This document shows positions 9,554-18,273 of a stretch of DNA of 64,000 nt, in pieces (within the stretch, counting starts at the first letter, position 1; each line of letters begins with the position of its first letter). Both the position numbers and the translations under genes were made by a program. The notes beneath the pieces are model-generated. The model did no database searches. It saw only the letters and a program-made list of their open reading frames with translations, and had not been told where the DNA came from. Source of the stretch: Jiella mangrovi (GTDB taxonomy: Bacteria > Pseudomonadota > Alphaproteobacteria > Rhizobiales > Rhizobiaceae); NCBI RefSeq assembly GCF_017815135.1, contig NZ_JAGJCF010000001.1, positions 62,001 through 126,000 of the forward strand, read 5' to 3'.

Positions 9554-10540
9554 TCAATCCAATACGAGATTCGCCGCGCTCTCCGGCAGTTCCTCCCCGA
9601 AGGCCCGTTGGTAGAACTCCGCCACCAGCGGCCGTTCCAGATCGTCGCATTTGTTGAGGAAGGTCAAACGGAACGCGAAGCCCAGATCGGCGAAGATCTC
9701 GGCGTTCTCGGCCCAGGTGATCACCGTTCTCGGGCTCATCACCGTCGACAGGTCGCCATTGACGAAGGCCGAGCGCGTGAGATCGGCGACGCGCACCATC
9801 TTCGAGACCGTCTTCTTGCCCTCAGGCGTATCGAAGCTCTTGGCCTTGGCGGTGACGATGCCGACCTCGGTGTCGTGGGGCAGATAGTTCAGCGTCGTGA
9901 CGATCGACCAGCGGTCCATCTGCGCCTGGTTGATCTGCTGGGTGCCATGATAAAGGCCGGTCGTGTCACCGAGGCCGACGGTATTGGCGGTGGCGAAGAG
10001 GCGGAAGGCCGGATGCGGGCGGATCACCCGGCTCTGGTCGAGAAGCGTCAGCCGGCCGGAGGATTCCAGGACACGCTGGATGACGAACATCACGTCGGGG
10101 CGACCGGCGTCATATTCGTCGAAGACCAAAGCGACGTTGTTCTGATAGGCCCAGGGCAGGATGCCGTCGCGAAACTCGGTGACCTGCATCCCTTCGCGCA
10201 CCGTGATCGCGTCCTTGCCGACGAGATCGATGCGGCTGACGTGGCTGTCGAGATTGACGCGCACGCAGGGCCAGTTGAGCCTTGCCGCGACCTGCTCGAT
10301 ATGGGTCGACTTGCCGGTGCCGTGGTAGCCGGAGACCATGACGCGGCGGTTTTTCGCAAAGCCCGCGAGGATCGCCAACGTCGTCGGCTTGTCGAAAATA
10401 TAGTCCGGGTCGATTTCCGGCACATGCGAGCTACGCTCGGAATAGGCTGGAACTTTCAGATCGCTGTCGAAACCGAACGTTTCACGGACGGAGATCGTGG
10501 CGTCCGGCAGGGCTGCCACTTCCTGTTCCGCTATACTCAT
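9554..10540 (-). CDS. cobS: Aerobic cobaltochelatase subunit CobS
   Basis: CobS (about 328 residues) is the AAA+ ATPase of the CobNST cobaltochelatase. Walker A (GYHGTGKST) lies near residues 70-78, Walker B as [11 protein letters not shown], and an arginine-rich region follows. Near-identity to the rhizobial family runs from SVRE to AANLVLD. The start is taken as ATG 10540 (MSIAEQ), which matches the family N-terminus. A GGAGG lies only four bases upstream of it, and a second ATG (10543) and a GTG (10561) are in frame, so the exact start is open. The J-domain gene lies upstream on the same strand, as in rhizobia. cobT is separated from it by an insertion. Confidence 0.96.
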   Translation of the reverse strand: MSIAEQEVAALPDATISVRETFGFDSDLKVPAYSERSSHVPEIDPDYIFDKPTTLAILAGFAKNRRVMVSGYHGTGKSTHIEQVAARLNWPCVRVNLDSHVSRIDLVGKDAITVREGMQVTEFRDGILPWAYQNNVALVFDEYDAGRPDVMFVIQRVLESSGRLTLLDQSRVIRPHPAFRLFATANTVGLGDTTGLYHGTQQINQAQMDRWSIVTTLNYLPHDTEVGIVTAKAKSFDTPEGKKTVSKMVRVADLTRSAFVNGDLSTVMSPRTVITWAENAEIFADLGFAFRLTFLNKCDDLERPLVAEFYQRAFGEELPESAANLVLD

Positions 10541-10807
10541 CATACCTCCAAGGGCGCTCACAGACGGCGGATTTGCCCCCCGACGCCTTCATGCTTCATC
10601 TTCGGCCGCGCGGACCACATCTCGCCAGAGCCGGAATGCGCCAGGCCAGGTCAACACTGTTATGGTGCTTCTCGCACCACGATCGACTTTCCGCGCCGCT
10701 TACCGGCCATCTGACCGCCGCGCGCCGGGAAACCCGGGACGCAGCCAGCCGACGATGGCGGAAAGCGCCCGGCAACGCAACGGGAACAACACCGCACGGA
10801 TCGAGGC

Positions 10808-11419
10808 TCAGCAGAGGCCTGCCTGCTTGAGGAGCTTGTAAGCCTGAATGACCTCGCGCAGCCGGTCCTCCTGGCCGCGATCACCGCCATTGGCGTCCGG
10901 GTGGAGTTGCTTCACCAGATCCTTATAGCGGCGACGGATCATTTCGCCAGTCGCGCCCGCTTCGAGGCCGAGATTTTCGAACGCCTTCTTCTCCAGCGGA
11001 CGAACCTTCGGGCGTCGTGTTTCGGGGCGCGCCGCGCCGTCCTCGCCGAACAGGCCGAACGGATCCTTCGGCCGCCCTGCCCCGGCGCGCCCGCTGCGCG
11101 CCGTGCTTTGCGAGGAGCCGTTCTTGCCCATCGCCCAGGTGGGGCGATGGCCGGTCATCGCGTCCTTCAGATATTTCTGGATGTCGTCGTCGCCGAGACC
11201 CGAGAAATAATTGTACGACTTGTTGTACTGGCGCACGTGATCGACGCAGAAGTTGAGATACTGGCCCTCGAAATCGCGGCCGAGCGGCGCCTTGTAGATG
11301 CCGGCCTCTTCACAGCCTTCCCACGCGCAAACGGGCGCCTTCGGCTTCGCCCTCGCGGAGGACTTGCCGGATTTGCCTTTGACGCGGATCCCGTCGAAAT
11401 ATTTGGAGTCGAGCTTCAT
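10808..11419 (-). CDS. J-domain-containing molecular chaperone-like protein
   Basis: A 203-residue protein with a C-terminal DnaJ domain (about 140-203), including the HPD motif in QLHPDANGGD that stimulates Hsp70 ATPase. The N-terminal part has two conserved Cys/His pairs (CAWEGCEEAG and FCVDHVRQYN) that may bind zinc, and a DAMTGHRPTW motif typical of this alphaproteobacterial family. It is shorter than DnaJ itself and lacks the G/F and CXXCXGXG regions, so it is a specialised J protein with an unknown client. It is divergent from bolA and lies upstream of cobS, a conserved arrangement. Confidence 0.88.
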   Translation of the reverse strand: MKLDSKYFDGIRVKGKSGKSSARAKPKAPVCAWEGCEEAGIYKAPLGRDFEGQYLNFCVDHVRQYNKSYNYFSGLGDDDIQKYLKDAMTGHRPTWAMGKNGSSQSTARSGRAGAGRPKDPFGLFGEDGAARPETRRPKVRPLEKKAFENLGLEAGATGEMIRRRYKDLVKQLHPDANGGDRGQEDRLREVIQAYKLLKQAGLC

Positions 11420-11568
11420 CGTGGGCGATTATGGGGCTCGGCGGTTGCGCGAACAAGAATTGACAGGCGTGAAAAAGCCAGAAATTCCGAGCCGTGTCCG
11501 TCGCCAGACAAGCCCCGCGCAATCTTGCCCGGGCGCAAGCGGCTTCAAAGGGAACCGAAAGGAGCGAG

Positions 11569-11877
11569 ATGAGCACCAAGGCAAGGATCGAGGCCAAGCT
11601 CGTCGAGGCGTTTCAGCCGACCGCCTTCGAGGTGATCGACGAAAGCCATCTTCATGCCGGCCATCACCATGGCGGCAGCGATCACCATGCCGAATTCGAC
11701 GGCTCGGGCGAGACGCATTTTCGCGTCCGCATCGTCTCCGAAGCCTTTGCCGGCATGCCGCGCATCAAGCGCCATCGCTCGATCAACGCATTGCTTTCGA
11801 ACGAACTTTCCGCGGGCGTCCACGCTCTCGCCATCGAGGCGGCGGCGCCTGGAGAGCCGACGCGAATGAAAGCGTGA
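11569..11877 (+). CDS. bolA: BolA-family protein
   Basis: A 102-residue BolA-like protein. The family partners monothiol glutaredoxins in iron-sulphur cluster handling and, in E. coli, affects cell shape. The central SGETHFRVRIVSEAF segment and the RHRSINALLSNEL motif are typical. A histidine-rich stretch (HLHAGHHHGGSDHH) lies at residues 27-40, longer than in many BolA proteins and possibly metal-binding. The ATG at 11569 follows GGAGCG. It is divergent from the J-domain gene, with the DUF1275 gene 7 bases downstream. Confidence 0.92.
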   Translation: MSTKARIEAKLVEAFQPTAFEVIDESHLHAGHHHGGSDHHAEFDGSGETHFRVRIVSEAFAGMPRIKRHRSINALLSNELSAGVHALAIEAAAPGEPTRMKA

Positions 11878-11884
11878 GGCGCTG

Positions 11885-12649
11885 ATGGCTCGTAAAGGCC
11901 GCCCGCGAAAGACAAGCGAAAGACCGAAAGCCCGAGCCCCGAAAACCCGTTCGGCGGCTTCCGATCCCTCCCCGCCTGAGACGCGGCAGAAGGCGACGGG
12001 CTTCGGCTTCGTCGCGCTCTTGTCGTTCCTTGCCGGGATGACGGACGCGATCGGTTATCTGCGAGCCGGCGACTTCCTCTCCTTCATGAGCGGCAACACG
12101 ACGCGGCTTGCCATCGCCATCGGCGAGGCGCGCGGTGATGCGGTCCTGCGCCTCGGCGCGATTCTCGCCGTCTTCGTCGCCGGCAATGCGGCGGGTGTCG
12201 TGGTCGTGCGACAGACCGGCGAGCGCCAGTGGCCGCTGCTCATGGTCGTGACGCTCGTGACCTCCGGTGTCGCGGCTTTCGCCGGCGCGAATTCGTCGCC
12301 CTTCAGTCTCCTGCCGTTGGTTTTCGCCATGGGCATGCTGAACGCGGCGGTCGACAATGTCGCCGGCCATCCCGTCGGCCTGACTTACGTCACCGGCGCT
12401 CTCTCGCGATTCGGCAAGGGCCTCGGCCGGTTTCTGTGCGGCGAACGCAAACCCGGCTTTCTCGTGCAGATGTTTCCCTGGGTCGGCATGCTGGCCGGCG
12501 CGGTCACCGGCGTCCTCCTGCTTCATGCGTTCGACGAGGCGGCGATCTGGGGCATCGGCGGCCTCGCCCTCGTCCTGACGGCGATTTCCCTCGCCATTCC
12601 AAGGCGCTGGATGTGGACGAGCTTCGGCCTCGGCAAGCCCGGAGCTTAA
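11885..12649 (+). CDS. DUF1275 (YoaK-type) membrane protein
   Basis: A 254-residue inner-membrane protein of the DUF1275 family, function unknown. The basic N-terminal ~35 residues are probably cytoplasmic. About six hydrophobic segments follow, beginning with FGFVALLSFLAGMTDAIGYL, where GMTDAIGYL and FLSFMSGNTT are the family signature. It lies 7 bases behind bolA and may share its transcript. No enzyme motif is visible. Confidence 0.85.
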   Translation: MARKGRPRKTSERPKARAPKTRSAASDPSPPETRQKATGFGFVALLSFLAGMTDAIGYLRAGDFLSFMSGNTTRLAIAIGEARGDAVLRLGAILAVFVAGNAAGVVVVRQTGERQWPLLMVVTLVTSGVAAFAGANSSPFSLLPLVFAMGMLNAAVDNVAGHPVGLTYVTGALSRFGKGLGRFLCGERKPGFLVQMFPWVGMLAGAVTGVLLLHAFDEAAIWGIGGLALVLTAISLAIPRRWMWTSFGLGKPGA

Positions 12650-12768
12650 GGACAGACGCCTCATGAGGCTGGCCGCTCGCCGGCCCCGGAGAGCGGGCCG
12701 CCGCGTTGCGGCCGACTTTCCGCACCCCCATATCGAAATGGTTAACGATCGGTAAACGGGGTTGTCGC

Positions 12769-14625
12769 ATGGAAGAGCAGGCCGAGGCTCCCCGTTACAG
12801 AACCATCTGGCTCGTTCTCGCCTTCATGATCATGATCTTCGGATCAGGCCTGGTCGGGGTCCATTCCTGGGTCAATGCGGTGGCCTCGCGCTACGGCGCC
12901 AGCGTCGCGACCACCGAAGAGCGGGTCCACTCCAATCGCCTGATCGTCAACCTCTCCCGCCACGAGGACAGCCCCTGGAACGCGCCGATCGAGGAGGCGA
13001 TGTATGTCGATTACGACGACGTTCCCGAGGTGATGCGCGATGCCATCCTCGAAAGCGAGGATTCCTGGTTCTTCTACCATGCGGGCTTCAACCCGATCGC
13101 CATCGGCAAGGCGGTTCTCAGCCAGTTCGGCGACGATCCGCGCGGTGGTTCGACCATCACCCAGCAGCTTGCCAAGCAGGTCTATGTCGGCAGCCGCCGC
13201 GATTTGCGGCGCAAATTCGACGAGCTCGCCATCGCGCTCTGGCTGGAATGGCATTTTTCGAAGAGGCAACTGCTCGAATTCTACTTCAACACCCCCTTCA
13301 TGGGCCACAATACCAAGGGGATCGAGGCGGCCGCGCGCTACTATTTCGGCTATTCCTTCAAGCGTGAGCGCGCGCAGGCCATAACCTTCACACCGGACAT
13401 GGCTGCCAGCCTCGCCGTCACCATCAAGAACCCGACCGGCGGCAATCCGACCAAGCCCCGCAACATGCGGCAGGCGCGCCGGCTGCTTCTCGCCATGGGC
13501 CTCACCCCGAAGACGCTGACCTCCAAGGCCGTCGCCGACAAGAGGCTGCCACGTCGCTTTGCCGCCCACGCCTTCGCCAGGGATCGGCGTCTGTCCGACC
13601 AGTTCGGCTCGGCGCGAGACCTCGCCGTCGTCCGGCTCGCCCAAAAGCTCGGCGCCAAGGGTGTGAAAGACACCAGCCTCGACGTCGTCACCTTCTACTC
13701 CTCCGAGATTCAGCTCTATCTCGACAGGGCGATCGCCAAATACGCTCCGCCCATCAGAAAGGCCGGTTACGACCGGCTGAGCGCAGTCGTCGTCGACAAT
13801 GCGACCGGCGGCATCGCCGCGATCGTCGCGCCGCCGGATGCGAGGATCTATCCCGGTTCGACGGTGAAACCCCTTCTTGCCCTTTGCGGTCTCGTCGACA
13901 AAGGCTGGACGGCGCAGACGCGGGTCGAGGACACCCCCATCGGCATTCCGCCGGTCAAGAACGGCGACCACCGCTATCTCGGCCGCATCAGCCTCGAGCG
14001 CGCGCTTGCCGCGAGCCGCAACCCGCCCTTTGTGCGGATGATACGCAGCTTCGGTCGCGGCTGTGCCAATTCGGTCCTGGCGCGGATGAAGACGCGGTTC
14101 CGCTTCGAGGGAGCGCGCGATCGTTCGCTGGCGCTCGGGGCGGAACCGGTGAAGCTGATGGATCTTCTCAATGCCTATGTGACGATCGCGACTTGCGGGC
14201 GCGTGTCGAACGGCCCGCTGATCCTCAAGGAGGCTCGCGACCGCTCCACCCAAACCGTCGTCCTTGCGCAAACGGCAAAGCCGCTGGCGAAGGATCCGAA
14301 GCTGACCGCCGGTTTCGACGCGCTGCATCAGATGCTTCAGGCGACGACCGGGCCGATCGGAACGGCCAATGGCAGCCGTTTCGTCAACGACGTCGCCGCC
14401 AAAACGGGCACCTCGGACGACAACCGACAGATCACGCTGATCACCTTCACCCACGCCTACACGGTTCTCGTTTCAGCGGCTGCGAGCGATCCGAGCAGGC
14501 TGACACGGCGGCTCTCCTCGCATGCTCTCGTGCGCATGGTCCACAACATCAATGCCAATATCCACGGCGGCAGGGACCCCGGTCCGCTGGGCTGCGGCGG
14601 CGGGGTCGTCGTCGCCGGACGCTGA
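12769..14625 (+). CDS. Compact class A penicillin-binding protein (glycosyltransferase 51 + transpeptidase)
   Basis: A 618-residue bifunctional cell-wall synthase candidate. After a membrane anchor (about 12-35), a GT51 domain carries the catalytic-glutamate region ESEDSWFFYHAGF and RGGSTITQQLAKQ. The transpeptidase part has SxxK as STVKP (Ser364), SxN as SRN (about 414) and KTGT near 545, so all three penicillin-binding motifs are present. It is shorter than typical PBP1 proteins (700-850). The linker between the domains and the region between SxN and KTGT are brief. The ATG at 12769 directly precedes the cytoplasmic tail; an in-frame upstream extension lacks family features. PbpC or MtgA-like annotation is possible, but the KTG box argues against a pure glycosyltransferase. 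Confidence 0.85.
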   Translation: MEEQAEAPRYRTIWLVLAFMIMIFGSGLVGVHSWVNAVASRYGASVATTEERVHSNRLIVNLSRHEDSPWNAPIEEAMYVDYDDVPEVMRDAILESEDSWFFYHAGFNPIAIGKAVLSQFGDDPRGGSTITQQLAKQVYVGSRRDLRRKFDELAIALWLEWHFSKRQLLEFYFNTPFMGHNTKGIEAAARYYFGYSFKRERAQAITFTPDMAASLAVTIKNPTGGNPTKPRNMRQARRLLLAMGLTPKTLTSKAVADKRLPRRFAAHAFARDRRLSDQFGSARDLAVVRLAQKLGAKGVKDTSLDVVTFYSSEIQLYLDRAIAKYAPPIRKAGYDRLSAVVVDNATGGIAAIVAPPDARIYPGSTVKPLLALCGLVDKGWTAQTRVEDTPIGIPPVKNGDHRYLGRISLERALAASRNPPFVRMIRSFGRGCANSVLARMKTRFRFEGARDRSLALGAEPVKLMDLLNAYVTIATCGRVSNGPLILKEARDRSTQTVVLAQTAKPLAKDPKLTAGFDALHQMLQATTGPIGTANGSRFVNDVAAKTGTSDDNRQITLITFTHAYTVLVSAAASDPSRLTRRLSSHALVRMVHNINANIHGGRDPGPLGCGGGVVVAGR

Positions 14626-14656
14626 GCGCCTTGCGTTTATTCGGACGCACGGCGCT
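14625..14656 (+). repeat. Intergenic palindromic repeat, copy 1
   Basis: AGCGCC (14625-14630) pairs with GGCGCT (14651-14656), with an inner GCGT/ACGC stem. The 18-base part ATTCGGACGCACGGCGCT (14639-14656) recurs exactly, inverted, at 32184-32201, with diverged versions near 21190 and 26090. It lies between convergent genes and could also act as a bidirectional terminator. Confidence 0.65.
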
Positions 14657-14664
14657 CTATCCGG

Positions 14665-16851
14665 TCATGCCGCACGCGCCATCTGCCGCCGCTGTGGCTC
14701 TTCGAGCGTGAAAACCGCGATCTGGCTGGCAAGCGCCGAAGCCTCGCTGGCAAGGCCGTGGGTCGCGGCGGTCGCCTGCTCGACGAGGGCGGCATTGCGC
14801 TGCGTCGTTGTATCCATCTGCGACAGTGTATCGTTGACGTGGCCGACCTGATCGGCCTGCTCACGCGCAGCCTCGACGATCGCGGTCACCTCGACGCGTA
14901 TGGTCTCGACCTTTTCGAGGATCGTGCCGAGCGCGCCGCCGGTCCGTTCGAACAGCGAAACACCATTTTCGAGCGATGATACCGACCGGTCGATCAGCCC
15001 GCGAATTTCCTGGGCCGCCTGGCTGGAACGCTGGGCGAGTTCGCGCACTTCCTGCGCGACCACCGCAAAGCCCTTGCCCGCCTCGCCCGCCCGCGCCGCC
15101 TCGACACCGGCATTGAGGGCAAGAAGATTGGTCTGGAAGGCGATTTCGTCGATCACGGAGACGATCTGCGAGATTTCCTTCGAGGAGTCCGCGATCTTGC
15201 TCATGACGGAAACCGACTCGTCGACGAGCTGACCGGAGCTGCGCGTGAAATCTGCGGTCTCGGTGACGTATTGCCCCGCGGTCGAGGCGCGCCTGGCGGT
15301 CGAATTCACCGTCATCGAAACCTCGGACATCGAGGCGGATGTGGTCTCCAGCGAAGCCGCCTGCTGCTCGGTGCGGCGCGCAAGGTCGTCCGAGGCGACG
15401 CGCAGTTCGCTCACGCCCCGCTCGACGCTTTCGGCGACGCTCTTCACGGTGGCGATCGTTTCTTCGAGCATGTGGACGGATTCGTTGTAGTCCCGGCGCA
15501 GATTGTCGAATTCGCCCGGCAGGGCCGTCTCGATCCGGTAGGCGACGTCGCCGGCGGCCAGGCGCTTCAGCGCCCCGCCGACCGCAACCATCGCCGTTTC
15601 CATCTCATCGGCCGTTCTGGCGCGTTCCGCATCGACCATCGCCTGCTGTGCCTGGCGCTCCTCGAGATTTTGGCGGTCTTCCTCGAGCTTCTTCTTCGCG
15701 TTGTCTTCGGTCACCACGGCGAAGGCGGAAACCGCGCGCGCCATCCTGGCGACCTCGTCCTGACCCGACGTATCGACCCCGCTCATGTCCACCTCGCCTT
15801 CGGCCAGGCGTTTCATGCAGCCGATGAGAGCGTTCAGCGGTCTCGTGATCGAACGGGCGATCACGATCGAGGCGAGGATGACGGCCAGCGTCGTGCCGAC
15901 GACGAGCGCCAACAGTAGCACGAAGTTCGTCCAGGTCTGCGCGCTCTCCGCCTTGGCAAGGGCCTGGATCTGACCGATCGTCTCTTTCTCGATCTTCGCC
16001 ATTTCCTCGATGACCCTGGTCGTCAGATCGAACCATTCGGCGGCATTGAGGTCGGACAAATCGCCACCGACACCGTCATGCAGGATCCGCGCGCTCATCT
16101 GACGGACGGTCGGAAGCCCGGCGTCGTCGAGGCGCTGGCGGAGCGAAGCCTCCCGGCCCATCGGTTCCATGGCGATGAACCGGCTGAGATAGGCATCGAA
16201 ACCGCCCGAAAGCTCGCGGAACCGCTCGAAGCCGACCTGCGAAAGACGTCCCGACGCGATGATGCCAGCGCCTTCGCCGCGTTCGCGCCCGGCGATGTCC
16301 TTCGCCGCCACGAGATTGTTGTAGGCAATGACGAGGTCGGCGACGGTCATCCCATCCTCGCTCTTGCTCATCGCATTCATCAGCGCGGTCAGCGAGGCGA
16401 TGGTGGCATTGTAGTAGTCGAATGCCGTTTCGCGTGGCATCGAAAGAGCGGAGACCGCCTGACGAACCGCGGAAAGCCGGCCCAGCGCATCGATCACCGA
16501 CTGACGATAGGAGGCGAGATCGCCCCCGCCGGCGGAGGCGGTGCCGAGTTCGTCGGCCTTGAAGCCTGCGAGAGCCGCGTCAACCTTGGCTCTGGCACCG
16601 AGCATTTTCTCCTGCATCTTCGTACCGCGTGAGCCGAGAAAGCCGGAAGACGTGCCCCGCTCGACCTGCAAGCCGTGAACGAGGCCGCCGATGACGTCGA
16701 GATCGGAGCCGGTCACGACCACGCCACTCATCGTCCGATAGTCCTCATAGAACTCGCTGATCTCGTGCCCGCCGAGGGCGCCAATGAGAAGGAAGGGAAG
16801 CACCAGGGCCGCGACCAGACGCTTCGTGATGGAAAACCGATTGAGCTGCAC
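14665..16851 (-). CDS. Methyl-accepting chemotaxis protein with nitrate/nitrite-sensing (NIT) domain
   Basis: A 728-residue transmembrane chemoreceptor that should signal to CheA/CheW. The first transmembrane helix is near residues 10-30. The periplasmic part matches the NIT family (PF08376), with the hallmark [16 protein letters not shown] second membrane helix (about 308-335) precedes HAMP segments. The cytoplasmic hairpin tip is present ([20 protein letters not shown]). No C-terminal CheR-docking pentapeptide is evident. The start is GTG at 16851: it has AGGGAGG five bases upstream, whereas the longer GTG at 16893 has no comparable site. No che genes are adjacent. Nitrate/nitrite as ligand follows from the family only. 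Confidence 0.92.
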   Translation of the reverse strand: MQLNRFSITKRLVAALVLPFLLIGALGGHEISEFYEDYRTMSGVVVTGSDLDVIGGLVHGLQVERGTSSGFLGSRGTKMQEKMLGARAKVDAALAGFKADELGTASAGGGDLASYRQSVIDALGRLSAVRQAVSALSMPRETAFDYYNATIASLTALMNAMSKSEDGMTVADLVIAYNNLVAAKDIAGRERGEGAGIIASGRLSQVGFERFRELSGGFDAYLSRFIAMEPMGREASLRQRLDDAGLPTVRQMSARILHDGVGGDLSDLNAAEWFDLTTRVIEEMAKIEKETIGQIQALAKAESAQTWTNFVLLLALVVGTTLAVILASIVIARSITRPLNALIGCMKRLAEGEVDMSGVDTSGQDEVARMARAVSAFAVVTEDNAKKKLEEDRQNLEERQAQQAMVDAERARTADEMETAMVAVGGALKRLAAGDVAYRIETALPGEFDNLRRDYNESVHMLEETIATVKSVAESVERGVSELRVASDDLARRTEQQAASLETTSASMSEVSMTVNSTARRASTAGQYVTETADFTRSSGQLVDESVSVMSKIADSSKEISQIVSVIDEIAFQTNLLALNAGVEAARAGEAGKGFAVVAQEVRELAQRSSQAAQEIRGLIDRSVSSLENGVSLFERTGGALGTILEKVETIRVEVTAIVEAAREQADQVGHVNDTLSQMDTTTQRNAALVEQATAATHGLASEASALASQIAVFTLEEPQRRQMARAA

Positions 16852-17174
16852 GGACACCTCCCTGGGTTGCAAATCCGGCGCCAACGCCGTCACCTCGCTA
16901 AAATTGCAACCAGTCGCTTAAGGGAGCGTGAAGCGAAGTGACGAAAATCTTTTCCAAACCATTGATACAAATATATAAAATTCTCGTTTGCAATGATCCT
17001 TTCGACTGAAATCCTGGCGCAACTTACCATCGAATGAAATTTCTGGTCGAACGGCGCGGCACCGTGTTGCCGGCGAGCCGGTCGCGGGGCGATGCCGCCA
17101 GTCCGAAAGCGAGCGTCCGACCATTCGTCGATGAAAGGATCAATTTTCGCGACGGCGAAAAGCCGCCGAACCGG

Positions 17175-17852
17175 TCAGAATTTCAACGCAATGCCGGCAC
17201 GGATGGAATGTTCGTCGAAGCCGGAGGATACGGTCGTGCTGCCCAGATCGTAGTCCTTGCTGCCGAAATTCGAATAGCGATATTCGAGCCTGCCGCTGAC
17301 ATCGTCGGAGAACTTGGCCTCGACACCGGCGCCGACCGTGTAGCCGACGCTGGTTTTGGTGTCGGACGCGCCCCCCGAAGACAGCTGGTTGCGCGAGGCG
17401 GCAACGCCGCCCGTCGCAAAGACCAGGAAGGGATCGGCCTGAACGCCGACCCTGCCGCGCAGCGAGCCGAAGACGTTCTGGTCGCCATCGACGTCGTCGC
17501 CGAGCAACGGGCTGAAATTCGAACCGTCGACGCCGGAGCCGCCAAGATCGGCCTCGACGCCGTAGACGACGGGGCCGTCTTCGAAATTGTAGCCCGAATA
17601 AACGCCGCCGACGAGGCCGTCACCATCGAAGGTGACGTTTCCAGCATTCTTGAAGCGGGAAAAATTGTACCCGACGAAGACACCCGCATAAGGGCCCGAC
17701 CAGACATAGACCGGCGAAGACGGCGCCTCGGGCGACGGCGGGACGAGTGGCTGATCGTAGACGACGTCGGCCGCAGACGCGCTGCCGGCTCCAAGAACGA
17801 TCGTCCCCAACAGCGCGACGGTGATCGACCGAAGTGTTCCTGCCATCAACAT
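17175..17852 (-). CDS. Outer-membrane beta-barrel protein (Omp25/Omp31-like porin family)
   Basis: A 225-residue small outer-membrane protein. An N-terminal signal peptide with a hydrophobic core ends in ASAAD. Alternating beta strands follow, with typical segments WSGPYAGVFVGYNF, LRGRVGVQADPFLVFATGGVA and GRLEYRYSNFGS. It ends in a phenylalanine, the usual barrel-assembly signal. Omp25/Omp31-type proteins are abundant structural or immunogenic outer-membrane proteins in Hyphomicrobiales. ATG 17852 gives a normal signal peptide; ATG 17846 and an upstream in-frame codon at 17885 are alternatives. It is monocistronic by position. Confidence 0.88.
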   Translation of the reverse strand: MLMAGTLRSITVALLGTIVLGAGSASAADVVYDQPLVPPSPEAPSSPVYVWSGPYAGVFVGYNFSRFKNAGNVTFDGDGLVGGVYSGYNFEDGPVVYGVEADLGGSGVDGSNFSPLLGDDVDGDQNVFGSLRGRVGVQADPFLVFATGGVAASRNQLSSGGASDTKTSVGYTVGAGVEAKFSDDVSGRLEYRYSNFGSKDYDLGSTTVSSGFDEHSIRAGIALKF

Positions 17853-18273
17853 AGACGTTCCATCACTGCCATGGACCGGTGGCAAAATCCGCCATTCCGG
17901 GCCGTGAGAGCCCTCCGCCAGAACAAACCGGCGCGTTCCGCGTCGCGATTAGGCGGCCTGTTCGAACAGATGGGTCATAACACATGGCGGAAACAGGTCA
18001 CACTGACGCTTCCGAGAGCAGGAGGCGAAAGGTTTTTTCAAGTTGTTGCATATCTGCACTTCGCCCGCATGCGAGATGCCGCAACCACCCTGAAAATTGG
18101 CGGGGAAAGTTCGGCGGCGCGTCGCTTCGCCCCCTGCATTTCTCATGATCAATGATCATATAACGCTGGCGGCAACAGATGCGGGTCGTGCCGCCGATGA
18201 ACGGGAAGAAGAGGATAGAACGTTGGGCCGCTCGCGCGCACAGCGATATTCGCGCCACAGCGCCCGAGCCCTG
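17853..18273. other. Non-coding stretch between the barrel gene and uvrC
   Basis: No convincing gene is seen in these 421 bases. They must hold the divergent promoters of the barrel gene and uvrC. The one clear structure is a 15-base palindrome with 7-bp arms, ATGATCA-A-TGATCAT (18145-18159), which could be an operator. The uvrC frame stays open through the right part back to 18097, so part of this stretch may be translated if uvrC starts at ATG 18145. Confidence 0.5.

Noticed and set aside
17949-18152. A 67-codon minus-strand frame between the barrel gene and uvrC
   Set aside because: It has no ribosome-binding site and no recognisable similarity, and it lies in a likely promoter region.
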